Assembly (NCBI RefSeq): GCF_014180715.1
Contig: NZ_JACEFC010000008.1
Span: 5,509 to 65,539, forward strand
Direction: 5' to 3'
Length of the DNA: 60,031 nt
Source: Nocardioides stalactiti
GTDB taxonomy: Bacteria > Actinomycetota > Actinomycetes > Propionibacteriales > Nocardioidaceae
Below the pieces are notes generated by a model that was given only the letters and a program-made list of their open reading frames with translations, searched no databases and was not told the DNA's origin. Positions 1-8,861 of this stretch are shown here, one piece after another. How positions within the stretch are numbered: position 1 is the stretch's first letter; every line of letters begins with the position of its first letter. Position numbers and translations under genes: made by a program.

Positions 1-1
1 G

Positions 2-3000
2 GTCACGTCCGTCACCCAGCCGACCAACGGCACCGTGGCGATCACCAACGCCGGTGCGGACCTGACGTACGAGCCGGACGCCGACTACTGCAACGACGGC
101 GTGACGACCGACGACTTCACCTACACCCTGGCCCCGGGCGGCGGCACCGCCACCGTGACGGTCACCGTCACCTGCGTGACCGACGGTCAGGTGGCCGTCG
201 ACGACACCAAGACGGTCGACGAGGACGACCCGGCCACCACCATCGACGTGCTCGGCAACGACTCCGACCCGGAGAGCGCCGGCCTGACCGTCGCCTCGGT
301 GACTCAGCCGACCAACGGCACGGTGGCGATCACCAACGCCGGTGCGGACCTGACGTACGAGCCGGACGCCGACTACTGCAACGACGGCGTGACGACCGAC
401 GACTTCACCTACACCCTCGGCTCGGGCGACACGGCCGAGGTGAAGGTCACCGTCACCTGCGTCAACGACGCCCCGGTCGCCGACGACGAGTCGTTCACCG
501 GAGCCAGTGCGGCGGTGGGCAACACGGTCCTGGTCGTCGACGACGCCACCGACGCCGCGCCGAGCGAGGCCGGGCCGCACAAGACGGTCTCGGGCGACCT
601 GCTCGCCGGCGACACCGACCCCGAGGGCGACACGCTGACGGTCACCGCCGAGACGGTCACCAGCACCGACGGCGGCAGCGCGGTCATCGAGGCCGACGGC
701 GACTTCGTGTTCACGCCGGCCCCCGGCTGCACCGACACCACCGACACGTTCGACTACGAGCTGTCCGACGGCACCGACACCGACGCCGGCACCGTGACGA
801 TCGACCTGTCCGGCTGTGTCTGGTACGTCAACAACAGCACGACGGGGAGCGACACCGGGGTGTCGAACGCGCCGTTCAACACCCTGGTGGAGGCACAGAA
901 CGCGTCGAGCGTCGGCAACACGATCTACGTCTACGACGGCGACGACACGACGACCGGCTACGCAGCCGGCATCACGCTCAAGGCCAACCAGCGCCTCCTC
1001 GGCGAGCTGGCCGACCTGGTGATCGGCTCCGACACGCTGGCGACGGGGGTCGCCGGGAAGCGGCCGACGCTCACCAACACCGGCGCCGACGTGGTCACCC
1101 TCGACGACAACAACACCGTCCAGGGGATCGAGGTCGACCCGAGCGGAGCCGGTGGCGGCATCGCCGGTGGCACCGGCGACGTGGGCGGCACCATCGCCGA
1201 CGTCCGGATCATCGACACCGGCACGGCCGGCACCCAACCGTCCCTCGAGCTGGACGGCACGAGCAGCCTGTGGACCATCAGCGACCTGACGGTCAACAGC
1301 ACCGGCGCGACCGGCGTCCGGCTCAACAACGCGGGCACGGTGACCTTCGTCGACACCGGCACGATCATCGTGGCCACGACCGGCGCGAAGGTGCTCGACC
1401 TCAACCAGACCTCCCTCGTCAACTCCGTCATCGACGGGGCGATCGTGACCGGCTCCAGCACGGGCGGGATCCAGGCCACGAACGCCAGCGGCTCGATGAC
1501 GCTCGGAGCCGTGAACCTCACCTCCTCCGGTGGCACGGCCCTCGCGCTGACCAGCTCGACCGGTTGGTCGGTGCCCAACATCGGGTCCGCGACCGCGCAG
1601 ATCCTGGCCACTGCGGGCCCTGCGGTCGACGTACAGTCGTCCGACGCGACGTTGAGCTTCGACTACATCACCTCGACCAACAGCACGGGCGACGGGATCA
1701 ACCTCGATGGGCTCGGCGCCGGCACCTTCACCACGACCGACGGCTTGATCAGCGGCGCGGCCGGGATCGCGTTCGACGTCAACGGCGGCAACGGTGCCAT
1801 CACCTACCCCGGCATCATCAACAACGGCACCGGCGACACCGTGGAGGTCACCGGTCGCACCGGGGGCACGGTGAGCTTCACCGGTGCTGTGTCCGACACC
1901 AACGACGCCGGCGGCGGCATCAACCTCAACGCCAACACCGGTGGGACCACGCAGTTCACCGCGAGCTCGGTCGGCATCCAGACGACGACGACCAACGCGG
2001 TCTCGATGACCGCCAGCGACGGTCACACGCTCCAGTTCACGGGTGGCAGCCTGTATCTCACGGCGACCACCGGACGAGCGCTCAACGCCAACGCGAGCGG
2101 GACGCTCGCGGTGACCGGGACCAACAACCAGGCGTCGACGACCGGCGGTCGCGTGATCAGCATCGTGACCACCGACATCGGCGCTGCCGACGTCACGTTC
2201 CAGACGGTCGGCGTCCAGGCCGGCACCGGGACCAACGGCATCGTGCTCGACACCACCGGCAGCCTGGGCAGCCTGGTGGTGACCGGTGCCGGCGGCCAGC
2301 CCTGCTCGATCGCCGACCCGAGTGGATGCAACGGCGGCAGCATCGAGCAGCTGACCGGTGCGGACGACGCCACCTCGGTCCCGACCGGCACGGCGATCGT
2401 CCTCAAGGACACGACCGGCCCGTCGTTCGCCGACATGTCGCTCCGGCAGAACTACAACTTCGGCATCCGGGCGACGAACGTCGTGGGCCTGACCCTCGAC
2501 AACGTGCTGGTCTCCGAGAGCGGGATCAACCAGAGCGGAGTCGGCTCGATCGACTCCAACATCTACGCCACCAACCTGACCGGGTCCGTCTCCATCGCCA
2601 ACAGCGAGATCACCGGCGGCTCCCAGAACAACCTCTGGGTCCAGAACAGCGCCGGGTCGCTGGACCGGATCACCCTCGACGCCAACACCTTCGGCACGAA
2701 CAGCAACCAGGTGCCGGCGGAGGACTCGATCCACCTCGAGACCGAGAACACCGCGGGTGCTCTCAAGGCGACGATCACCAACAACTCGGTCAACGGTGCC
2801 GGCGGCGACATGGTCCAGTTCCTGCACAACGGCGCCGGGGTGGGCGACCTGGACCTCAGCTACAACGTGCTCGACAACCAGCACCTGCCCGCCGCCATCG
2901 CCAGCGGGGGCGGCGGCGTGACGATCTTCAGCGGCGGAGCGATGGCGGCGACCACGACGATGACGATCAGCAACAACGACATCCTCGGTGCCGACGGCAA

Positions 3001-3634
3001 CGGTGTGCTGATCGTCAAGGGGTCGGGGCCGTCGACGCAGACGGGCACTTTCACCAACAACGGCGTCGGGTCGACGACTGTCAACGACTCCGGCTCGATC
3101 AACGGAGCCGCTCTCAAGCTGTGGTCGCTCGGCCAGGGCACGATGGCGTGGACGGTCGACGGCAACACGATCAGCGAGTACGGCCTCAGCGGCATCGAGG
3201 TCCAGGCCGGCGACGTTCCCGGACAGTCCGGCAGCGTCGACATGACGATCACCAACAACACGATCGACCACATCGGGACCGGGACCGGGATCGCGATCTT
3301 CGGCATCCGGCTCAACGCCGGCACCGGGGCCGGCGACTCCTACCAGGTCTGCGCGGACATCCAGGACAACGCGGTCAACACCAGTGGCGACGCCGACGGC
3401 GCGGCGCCTGCCGTCGCGGGCGACGACGACCTCCGGCTGCGGCAGCGGTTCCTGACGACGGTCCGGCTCCCTGGCTACGCCGGTGCCAACAACGACGACT
3501 TCGCGGTCGAGACCTTCGTCAACGGCAACAACAACAGCCCCGCCGGGACGTCGTCGTTCGTCAGCAACAACGTCGCGGGTGGTGGCGGCGGCTACGTGGG
3601 CGGAGCCGCCTGCTCGACCCCGGTGGTGCCCTGA
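2..3634 (+). CDS. Large cadherin-like / right-handed beta-helix surface protein (5' end outside window)
   Basis: The reading frame is open from the first codon of the window, so the N-terminus and any signal peptide are missing; about 1,210 residues are visible. The first ~800 bases encode cadherin/Big-type beta-sandwich repeats (VDEDDP, VLGNDSDPE and DDFTYTL motifs) in units of 96 codons. From about base 820 (VWYVNNSTTGSD) to the end, the protein is rich in short Asn/Gly/Thr beta rungs such as ITNNTIDHIGTG, typical of a right-handed parallel beta-helix. The C-terminus ends in CSTPVVP without LPXTG or a membrane segment. The family is usually exported and adhesive or carbohydrate-binding; that role is inference. 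It lies 66 bp upstream of three collar-domain genes on the same strand and may be co-transcribed with them. Confidence 0.85.
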   Translation, partial: VTSVTQPTNGTVAITNAGADLTYEPDADYCNDGVTTDDFTYTLAPGGGTATVTVTVTCVTDGQVAVDDTKTVDEDDPATTIDVLGNDSDPESAGLTVASVTQPTNGTVAITNAGADLTYEPDADYCNDGVTTDDFTYTLGSGDTAEVKVTVTCVNDAPVADDESFTGASAAVGNTVLVVDDATDAAPSEAGPHKTVSGDLLAGDTDPEGDTLTVTAETVTSTDGGSAVIEADGDFVFTPAPGCTDTTDTFDYELSDGTDTDAGTVTIDLSGCVWYVNNSTTGSDTGVSNAPFNTLVEAQNASSVGNTIYVYDGDDTTTGYAAGITLKANQRLLGELADLVIGSDTLATGVAGKRPTLTNTGADVVTLDDNNTVQGIEVDPSGAGGGIAGGTGDVGGTIADVRIIDTGTAGTQPSLELDGTSSLWTISDLTVNSTGATGVRLNNAGTVTFVDTGTIIVATTGAKVLDLNQTSLVNSVIDGAIVTGSSTGGIQATNASGSMTLGAVNLTSSGGTALALTSSTGWSVPNIGSATAQILATAGPAVDVQSSDATLSFDYITSTNSTGDGINLDGLGAGTFTTTDGLISGAAGIAFDVNGGNGAITYPGIINNGTGDTVEVTGRTGGTVSFTGAVSDTNDAGGGINLNANTGGTTQFTASSVGIQTTTTNAVSMTASDGHTLQFTGGSLYLTATTGRALNANASGTLAVTGTNNQASTTGGRVISIVTTDIGAADVTFQTVGVQAGTGTNGIVLDTTGSLGSLVVTGAGGQPCSIADPSGCNGGSIEQLTGADDATSVPTGTAIVLKDTTGPSFADMSLRQNYNFGIRATNVVGLTLDNVLVSESGINQSGVGSIDSNIYATNLTGSVSIANSEITGGSQNNLWVQNSAGSLDRITLDANTFGTNSNQVPAEDSIHLETENTAGALKATITNNSVNGAGGDMVQFLHNGAGVGDLDLSYNVLDNQHLPAAIASGGGGVTIFSGGAMAATTTMTISNNDILGADGNGVLIVKGSGPSTQTGTFTNNGVGSTTVNDSGSINGAALKLWSLGQGTMAWTVDGNTISEYGLSGIEVQAGDVPGQSGSVDMTITNNTIDHIGTGTGIAIFGIRLNAGTGAGDSYQVCADIQDNAVNTSGDADGAAPAVAGDDDLRLRQRFLTTVRLPGYAGANNDDFAVETFVNGNNNSPAGTSSFVSNNVAGGGGGYVGGAACSTPVVP
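11..417 (+). repeat. Tandem 288-bp (96-codon) repeat inside the cadherin-like region
   Basis: Two consecutive copies begin near 11 and 299, exactly 288 bp apart. Bases 38-129 and 326-417 are identical over 92 bp. The first copy probably continues a longer array that starts left of the window. Identity at synonymous positions suggests recent duplication or gene conversion. Confidence 0.9.
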
Positions 3635-3700
3635 TGACCGAACCACGAGAGGTCTTGACAGGCTCGACCCCCGGACCGATCCCGAACCAAAGGAGCCGAC

Positions 3701-4201
3701 ATGTCTGAACCGTTCCTCGGCGAGATCAAGCTCATGGCGTTCAACTTCCCGCCGAAGGGCTGGGCGCTGTGCAACGGGCAGTTCCTGCCGATCAACCAGA
3801 ACCAAGGACTGTTCTCGGTCCTCGGGACGACGTACGGCGGCAACGGGGTGACCACGTTCGCGCTGCCCAACCTGCGCGGCCGGGTGCCGCTCCACTTCGG
3901 GGCGGGCTACACGTTGGGTGAGGCGGCCGGATCGACCTCGGTGACGATCAACGCCCAGACGATGCCGACCCACACCCACCAGGTCAACGCCTCGACCCTC
4001 GCGACCGGGGGAGCGGCGATCCCCACCGGGCGCTACCTGGGCGGGAGCAACAACGTCTATCGCACCGACACGCCGACGACGACGATGAACCCGGCGACGG
4101 TGTCGAGCGTCGGGGGCAGCCAGCCGCACAACAACATGGCGCCTTACCTGGTGCTCAACTTCTGCATCGCCCTCCAGGGCATCTTTCCGAGCCAGAACTG
4201 A
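3701..4201 (+). CDS. Tail-collar (MdpB-like) domain protein 1
   Basis: This 166-residue protein has the phage tail-collar / microcystin-dependent-protein fold signature. The N-terminus carries GEIKLMAFNFPPKGWALCNG followed by LGTTYGGNG and FALPNLRGR. The C-terminus has PHNNMAPYLVLNFCIALQG. It has no signal peptide. The start is set by AAAGGAG about seven bases before the ATG. It is the first of three homologous genes at 3701, 4214 and 4746, separated by 12-13 bp and surely one operon. Collar domains are trimeric tip or fibre modules in phages, but chromosomal versions without a phage are known and their function is unclear. Confidence 0.88.
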   Translation: MSEPFLGEIKLMAFNFPPKGWALCNGQFLPINQNQGLFSVLGTTYGGNGVTTFALPNLRGRVPLHFGAGYTLGEAAGSTSVTINAQTMPTHTHQVNASTLATGGAAIPTGRYLGGSNNVYRTDTPTTTMNPATVSSVGGSQPHNNMAPYLVLNFCIALQGIFPSQN

Positions 4202-4213
4202 GGAGGGGACGAC

Positions 4214-4732
4214 ATGGCGCCGTACATCGGCGAGATCCGGATGTTCGCCGGCAACTTCCCGCCCGCGGGGTGGGCGTTCTGCGAGGGACAGACCCTGCCC
4301 ATCGCGGAGAACGAGGTGCTGTTCCAGCTGATCGGCACCACCTACGGCGGCGACGGCGAGGAGACGTTCAACCTCCCCAACCTCGCCAGCCGGTTCCCGA
4401 TCCACATGGGCACCGGGCCGGACGGCACGACCTACCAGCTCGGGGAGATGGCGGGCACCGAGCAGGAGACGCTCAGCGTCCAGCAGATCCCCAACCACAG
4501 CCACCCGTTCGGCGTCGTCGCCGACACCCCGGGCAACGTTGTCGACCCGACCGGCGCCCTGCCGGCGATCTCGCTCAACGTGGTTCCCTACATCGCCGAC
4601 GCCACCTCGGCGAACTTCCACGCGAGCGCGGTGGGCAGCGCAGGCGGGAGCCAGCCGCACGAGAACATGCAGCCCTACCTCTGCATCAACTTCATCATCT
4701 CCATGTTCGGCGTCTTCCCGAGCCAGACCTGA
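4214..4732 (+). CDS. Tail-collar (MdpB-like) domain protein 2
   Basis: A 172-residue paralogue of its neighbours, with GEIRMFAGNFPPAGWAFCEG at the N-terminus, LIGTTYGGDG and FNLPNLASR in the middle, and PHENMQPYLCINFIISMFG at the C-terminus. A strong GAGGAGGGG ribosome-binding site precedes the ATG. The central region (about residues 75-140) is the least similar to the other two copies, as expected if this variable part gives each protein a different binding surface. It may form a heteromeric complex with the other two; that is inference. Confidence 0.87.
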   Translation: MAPYIGEIRMFAGNFPPAGWAFCEGQTLPIAENEVLFQLIGTTYGGDGEETFNLPNLASRFPIHMGTGPDGTTYQLGEMAGTEQETLSVQQIPNHSHPFGVVADTPGNVVDPTGALPAISLNVVPYIADATSANFHASAVGSAGGSQPHENMQPYLCINFIISMFGVFPSQT

Positions 4733-4745
4733 GAGCAGGAGCGAC

Positions 4746-5267
4746 ATGTCAGACCAGTTCGTGGCCGAGATCCGGATCTTCGCCGGCAACTTCCCGCCCA
4801 CCGGGTGGGCCTTCTGCAACGGGCAGCTGATGCCGATCTCGCAGAACACCGCCCTGTTCTCCTTGCTCGGCACGACGTACGGCGGCGACGGCAAGTCGAC
4901 CTTCGCGCTGCCGGACCTGCAGGGGATGGCGCCGATGCAGCCGGGGCAGGGGGCGGGGCTGAGCCTGCGCGACCTCGGCGAGACATCAGGGGCGTCGTCG
5001 ATCACCCTCCTCGAGAGCGAGATGCCGGTGCACTCCCACGTGCTGTCGGCCAACGCCGTCGACCCGGGCGACCGGGCGACGCCGGGGACCGACACGGTCT
5101 TCGCGCCGTCCTCGGGGGGCAAGATCTACCAGTCCACGAGCAACACGACGCTGCACCCGCTGGCTCTCACGCTTGCGGGCGGCAGCCTGCCGCACAACAA
5201 CATGCAGCCCTATCTCACGCTCAACTTCATCATCGCCCTCCAGGGCATCTTCCCGCAGCGGCCGTGA
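4746..5267 (+). CDS. Tail-collar (MdpB-like) domain protein 3
   Basis: Third collar-domain paralogue, 173 residues from the ATG at 4746, preceded by AGGAG at good spacing. Motifs are AEIRIFAGNFPPTGWAFCNG, LLGTTYGGDG, FALPDLQG and C-terminal PHNNMQPYLTLNFIIALQG. Longer upstream starts in this frame run into the previous gene and lack a ribosome-binding site. Only four bases separate its stop from the acetyltransferase start, so the two are probably translationally coupled. Confidence 0.87.
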   Translation: MSDQFVAEIRIFAGNFPPTGWAFCNGQLMPISQNTALFSLLGTTYGGDGKSTFALPDLQGMAPMQPGQGAGLSLRDLGETSGASSITLLESEMPVHSHVLSANAVDPGDRATPGTDTVFAPSSGGKIYQSTSNTTLHPLALTLAGGSLPHNNMQPYLTLNFIIALQGIFPQRP

Positions 5268-5271
5268 CCCG

Positions 5272-5751
5272 ATGACCGTGAGCACCGTGCAGCCGAGCCT
5301 GCGGCCCGTGACCGAGGCCGACGAGTCCTTCCTCGTCGCGCTCTACGGCTCGACGCGCGCCGACCTCGCGCTCCTCCCGCTGGACCCGGAGCAGCACGAC
5401 GTCCTCGTCCGGATGCAGTACCGCGCCCAGGACCAGCACTACCGGGAGCAGCACCCCGGTGCTTCCTTCGAGGTCGTCGAGGTCGACGGCGCTCCGGTCG
5501 GGCGGCTGTACGTCGACCGGACCGACCGCGACCTCCGGGTCGTCGACATCAGCCTGCTGCCCGAGGTGCGGGGGCGGGGGATGGGCACCGCGCTGCTGCG
5601 TCGGGTCCAGGACGAGGCTGCGGCCTCCGGTCGCAGCGTCAGCCTGCACGTCGCGTCGGACAACCCGGCCGCCGCGCTCTATGCCCGGCTCGGGTTCCGA
5701 CCGGTCGCCGACCTGGGCGCCTACCGTCGGCTCGAGTGGAGCGCGCCGTGA
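5272..5751 (+). CDS. GNAT-family N-acetyltransferase
   Basis: 159-residue GCN5-related acetyltransferase. The acetyl-CoA-binding motif A is visible as ISLLPEVRGRGMGTALLRRV (R/QxxGxG/A as RGRGMG) at about residues 91-110. It is followed by the motif B region, LHVASDNPAAALYARLGF, at about 124-141. The ATG lies four bases after the third collar gene, making it the last gene of that operon on this strand. The substrate cannot be read from sequence. Its coupling to the collar trio suggests that it modifies one of these proteins or a shared partner, which is inference. Confidence 0.88.
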   Translation: MTVSTVQPSLRPVTEADESFLVALYGSTRADLALLPLDPEQHDVLVRMQYRAQDQHYREQHPGASFEVVEVDGAPVGRLYVDRTDRDLRVVDISLLPEVRGRGMGTALLRRVQDEAAASGRSVSLHVASDNPAAALYARLGFRPVADLGAYRRLEWSAP

Positions 5752-5771
5752 CCACCGCGTCGGTGATCCGC

Positions 5772-6086
5772 CTAGGCGAAGACCGCCTCGTAGCGGGGAC
5801 CGTCGGTGTCCGGGCCCAGCGGCACGAGGAACAGGGCCAGGTCGTTGATCGCGTCGTGGTCCAGCTCCCAGGTGCCCTGGCTCAGCTGCGGGTCGGTCGG
5901 CCCGCGGAAGACCAGCGAGAACTGGCGTCGCTCGGTGCCGTCCGGCCCCGCGCCGCCGGCCACCTCCCCGCCGGTGACGCTGCTCAGCACGAGCGTGAGA
6001 CCCACCGCGTCCGGGTGCACCACCCGGAACTCCTCGCCGACCCGGTCGGCGAAGTCGTCGTACGTGAAGAACCCGGTCTCGGCCAC
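5772..6086 (-). CDS. DUF6916-like small protein
   Basis: 104-residue soluble protein with a GTG start (GTG-GCC-GAG), convergent with the acetyltransferase gene (20 bp apart). It contains FSLVFRGP, QGTWELDH and LALFLVPLG elements. The next gene on the other strand encodes the same elements in the same order (FRLRFTTKTPGPKQGTYTLR, TTSLFIVP), so the two are paralogues. I believe this matches the uncharacterised DUF6916 family, named from memory. No function is known; the small beta-rich domain has no visible catalytic motif. Confidence 0.7.
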   Translation of the reverse strand: MAETGFFTYDDFADRVGEEFRVVHPDAVGLTLVLSSVTGGEVAGGAGPDGTERRQFSLVFRGPTDPQLSQGTWELDHDAINDLALFLVPLGPDTDGPRYEAVFA

Positions 6087-6121
6087 CGCCAGAGCCTAGT
6101 CGGCACCGCCAGGAGGAACCC

Positions 6122-6547
6122 ATGACCGACGTCTCCCGCCGCAGCCTGATCGGAGCCGGGGCCGCCGGCGTCGCGCTCGGCACCGCAGGGATCTCCGTCC
6201 CCGTCGGCACGGTCCTCGCCGCCCCGGCCCAGGCCGCACCGTCGTACACGACGGCCGAGCAGCTCTACACGCGGCCGCGGTTCAAGGCGCTGCAGGGCAA
6301 GTACCTCGGCCTCTCGGGCGGCGCCTTCAAGGGCCTCCCCTTCCGGATCGTCGCGGTCGACGACCTCGACGGCGCGGATGCCGGGTCCGAGACGGCGTTC
6401 CGGCTGCGGTTCACCACCAAGACCCCTGGCCCGAAGCAGGGGACCTACACCCTGCGTCGCAAGGACTGGACGACCACGTCGCTCTTCATCGTCCCCACCG
6501 ACGACACGCGACGCGCCTACACCGCGGTCGTCAACAGCGGGTCCTGA
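6122..6547 (+). CDS. Tat-exported DUF6916-like protein
   Basis: 141-residue protein with a clear twin-arginine signal (SRRSLIGAGAAGVALG) and a likely cleavage region APAQAAPS around residue 39. The mature ~100 residues resemble the DUF6916-like protein encoded at 5772-6086 on the other strand. A GGAGG ribosome-binding site precedes the ATG. Tat export implies folding before secretion. Together with the collar proteins and the beta-helix protein upstream it may contribute to an extracellular structure; that role is inference. Confidence 0.75.
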   Translation: MTDVSRRSLIGAGAAGVALGTAGISVPVGTVLAAPAQAAPSYTTAEQLYTRPRFKALQGKYLGLSGGAFKGLPFRIVAVDDLDGADAGSETAFRLRFTTKTPGPKQGTYTLRRKDWTTTSLFIVPTDDTRRAYTAVVNSGS

Positions 6548-6559
6548 CCTGCCCGACGG

Positions 6560-8755
6560 TCAGACCGCAGGGACGGCCGCCTCGATGCGCACCGGTACGG
6601 CGTTGAGGTGCGCCATGCCCGAGGCCCGCTCGAGGTCGCTCGGGTCGCTCGGCAGGATCTCGTTGATGTTGGCGCCGCCCGCGGCGTTCGCGATCTGCCA
6701 GCCGGCGCCGCGGTGGCCCCAGCCGTGCGGGACCGCGATGCAGCCCTGGACGACCTCGTCGGTCACCCGCGCAGGGATCTCGACCGACCCCTTCACCGTG
6801 GTGACCCGCACCGGGTCGCCGTCGGTGAGACCGATCTCGGCGGCGTCCTTGGGGTGGACCATCGCGTACTGGCGGCGCTCGGGGTCCCGGTGCTTCGGGG
6901 TGTTGTGCATCCAGGAGTTGTGGGAGCGCACGTCGCGGCGACCGATGAGGAGGAGCGGGTAGTCCTCGTCGGGCCCGGGGCTGGCCAGCAGCCGGTCGAG
7001 CTCGCTCTCGATGACGGCGCCGTCCAGGCGGACCTTCCGGCCCTTGTGGAAGACGCGCCGGGGGAGCATCCCGGTCTCGAGGTGCTCGGCCAGCACGATG
7101 CCGCGGGGGTTGGCCCTCAGCTTCTTCAACGACAGGCCGCCGCGGCGCAGGCCGAAGAGGTCGCCGTCGCGGCCGGTGCGGATGAGCAGGTCGACGAGCA
7201 GCGCCGGCGTCAGCCGGCCGGCGACCGGTCGGGCCAGCCTGAGGGCGGTCCTGCCGAGGCCGCCGTGCCCGACGAGCTTGGTGACCGGCGCGCTCATCGG
7301 AGCGAAGCCCAGCTCCTTGCCGAGCAGGTCGACGATCTCCCAGTCGGGCTTCGCCTCGCCGGCCGGCTCGACCACGGCGTCGGTCCACTGCACGAATGGC
7401 TTGAGGTGCAGGTCGAGCGCCGCGAGCACCAGGTCGTCCCGCTCGTAGAAGGTGGCCGCGGGGAGGACGTAGTCCGCGGTCCGGTGGGTCTCGTTGACGT
7501 AGAAGTCGATGCCGACCTGGAGGTCGAGGCTGCTCAGCGCGCGCTCGAGGTCGTTGCTCCCCGGGACCGAGAGGAGCGGGTTGCCGGCCGACACGACGAG
7601 TGCCTTCAGTTGGCCCTTGCCGGGCGTCTCGATCTCGGGAGCCATCAACGGCGCGGGCATCTGGCCGAGCACCTCGGGCAGGTCGCCGACCCGCGAGCGG
7701 TACGAGTCGTAGGTGGCGGCGCCGGCCAGGTGCGCGAGCCGGGTGAAGTCGACGGTGCCGCGGCCGAACAGCACGCCGCCCTCGCGGTCGAGGTTGCCGG
7801 TGACGACGTTGAGCACGTCGATGAGGACGTTGACCAGGGTCGCGTAGCGGCCGAGGCAGGCGCCGGTACGGCCGTGCGCGGCTGCCGACGGCGCGCCGGC
7901 GAAGGCGCGGGCCAGGGTCCGGATCTCCTCCGCCGGGACGCCGCAGCGCTCCTCGGCGCTCTCCGGAGAGACCTGCTCCGCCGCGCGCCGGATCGGGCCG
8001 ATACCGGTGGCCTGCTTCGCGATCGCAACGTCGTCGGCCAGGCCCTCCTCGAAGATCACGTGGAGCATCGCGAGCAGCAGCCAGGCGTCGCCGTCGGGCC
8101 GGACACCGACGTGCTCGAACGCCCGGGCGGTCTCGGTGCGGCGCGGGTCGACGACGACCACGCGGCCGCCACGCGCCGTGATCTCGGTGAACCGCTCGCG
8201 CAGGTTGCCCGCGCTCACCAGGCTGCCGCGAGAGACGAGGGGGTTGGTGCCGACGAGGAGGGCGAAGTCGGTGCGCTCGAGGTCGGGGACCGGGATGACG
8301 ACCGGGCTGCCGTAGAGAAGCGCCGACGCGGTGAACCGGCTCGAGGTGTCCTGGGTGTTCGGCGTGTAGAGGTGCCGTGAACCGAGGGCGCGGACGAAGG
8401 CGCTGAGCCAGAACGCGTGGGAGTGGCTGAACGCGGTCGGGTTGCCGCCGTACCAGCCGATCGACTCGCCGCCGTGGCGTTCCCGGACGGCCCGAAGGCG
8501 GGTGCCGATCTCGCTGATCGCGGTCTCCCAGGAGATCTGCTCGAAGGTCCCGTCGGGGCGACGACGCAGCGGGTGGAGCACGCGGTCGGGGTCGTTCTGG
8601 ACGTGCACGAACTCCAGGCCCTTGGGGCAGGAGAAGCCGGTGGTGATCGGGTGCTGCTTGTCGGGGCGGAGCTGGACCAATCGGCCGTCCTCGACAGTGG
8701 CGACCATGCCGCAGGTCGGTTCGCAGATCCGGCAGAACGTCGCGTGCTCACTCAC
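6560..8755 (-). CDS. Molybdopterin-dependent oxidoreductase with N-terminal 4Fe-4S site
   Basis: 731 residues from the GTG at 8755. The N-terminal 4Fe-4S site is C8-x2-C11-x3-C15 with a fourth cysteine at 43 (SCPKG), as in the nitrate reductase / formate dehydrogenase / BisC superfamily. Typical bis-MGD-binding segments follow (VGTNPLVS, VVVDPRRTETA, NVVTGNLDREGG, YVLPAATFYERDD), and the C-terminal MopB-binding beta domain carries VPHGWGHRGAGWQ. The start is chosen because a TAGTGT -10-like box sits seven bases upstream; an ATG 17 codons earlier lies upstream of that box. No electron-transfer subunit or chaperone gene is adjacent, and the substrate is unknown. It is divergent from a flavoprotein that might serve as its reductase (inference). 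Confidence 0.87.
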   Translation of the reverse strand: MSEHATFCRICEPTCGMVATVEDGRLVQLRPDKQHPITTGFSCPKGLEFVHVQNDPDRVLHPLRRRPDGTFEQISWETAISEIGTRLRAVRERHGGESIGWYGGNPTAFSHSHAFWLSAFVRALGSRHLYTPNTQDTSSRFTASALLYGSPVVIPVPDLERTDFALLVGTNPLVSRGSLVSAGNLRERFTEITARGGRVVVVDPRRTETARAFEHVGVRPDGDAWLLLAMLHVIFEEGLADDVAIAKQATGIGPIRRAAEQVSPESAEERCGVPAEEIRTLARAFAGAPSAAAHGRTGACLGRYATLVNVLIDVLNVVTGNLDREGGVLFGRGTVDFTRLAHLAGAATYDSYRSRVGDLPEVLGQMPAPLMAPEIETPGKGQLKALVVSAGNPLLSVPGSNDLERALSSLDLQVGIDFYVNETHRTADYVLPAATFYERDDLVLAALDLHLKPFVQWTDAVVEPAGEAKPDWEIVDLLGKELGFAPMSAPVTKLVGHGGLGRTALRLARPVAGRLTPALLVDLLIRTGRDGDLFGLRRGGLSLKKLRANPRGIVLAEHLETGMLPRRVFHKGRKVRLDGAVIESELDRLLASPGPDEDYPLLLIGRRDVRSHNSWMHNTPKHRDPERRQYAMVHPKDAAEIGLTDGDPVRVTTVKGSVEIPARVTDEVVQGCIAVPHGWGHRGAGWQIANAAGGANINEILPSDPSDLERASGMAHLNAVPVRIEAAVPAV

Positions 8756-8861
8756 CCGTCGCACACTAGACCGGATCCTGGGCCCTCGCGAGAGATCCAA
8801 TGGCAATTCCTATCGCGCTCTCGACTGCGGGGTTCGGGACGAGGATCGCTAGCCTGAGCCG

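Noticed and set aside
1270..3708. 812-codon Arg/Gln/His-rich frame inside the beta-helix gene
   Set aside because: It is an out-of-frame shadow of the GC-rich repeat gene; composition is typical of a +2 frame, with no start signal.
3701..5267. Prophage or tailocin tail module
   Set aside because: Only collar-domain proteins are present; no sheath, tube, baseplate, lysis or integrase genes are in the window.
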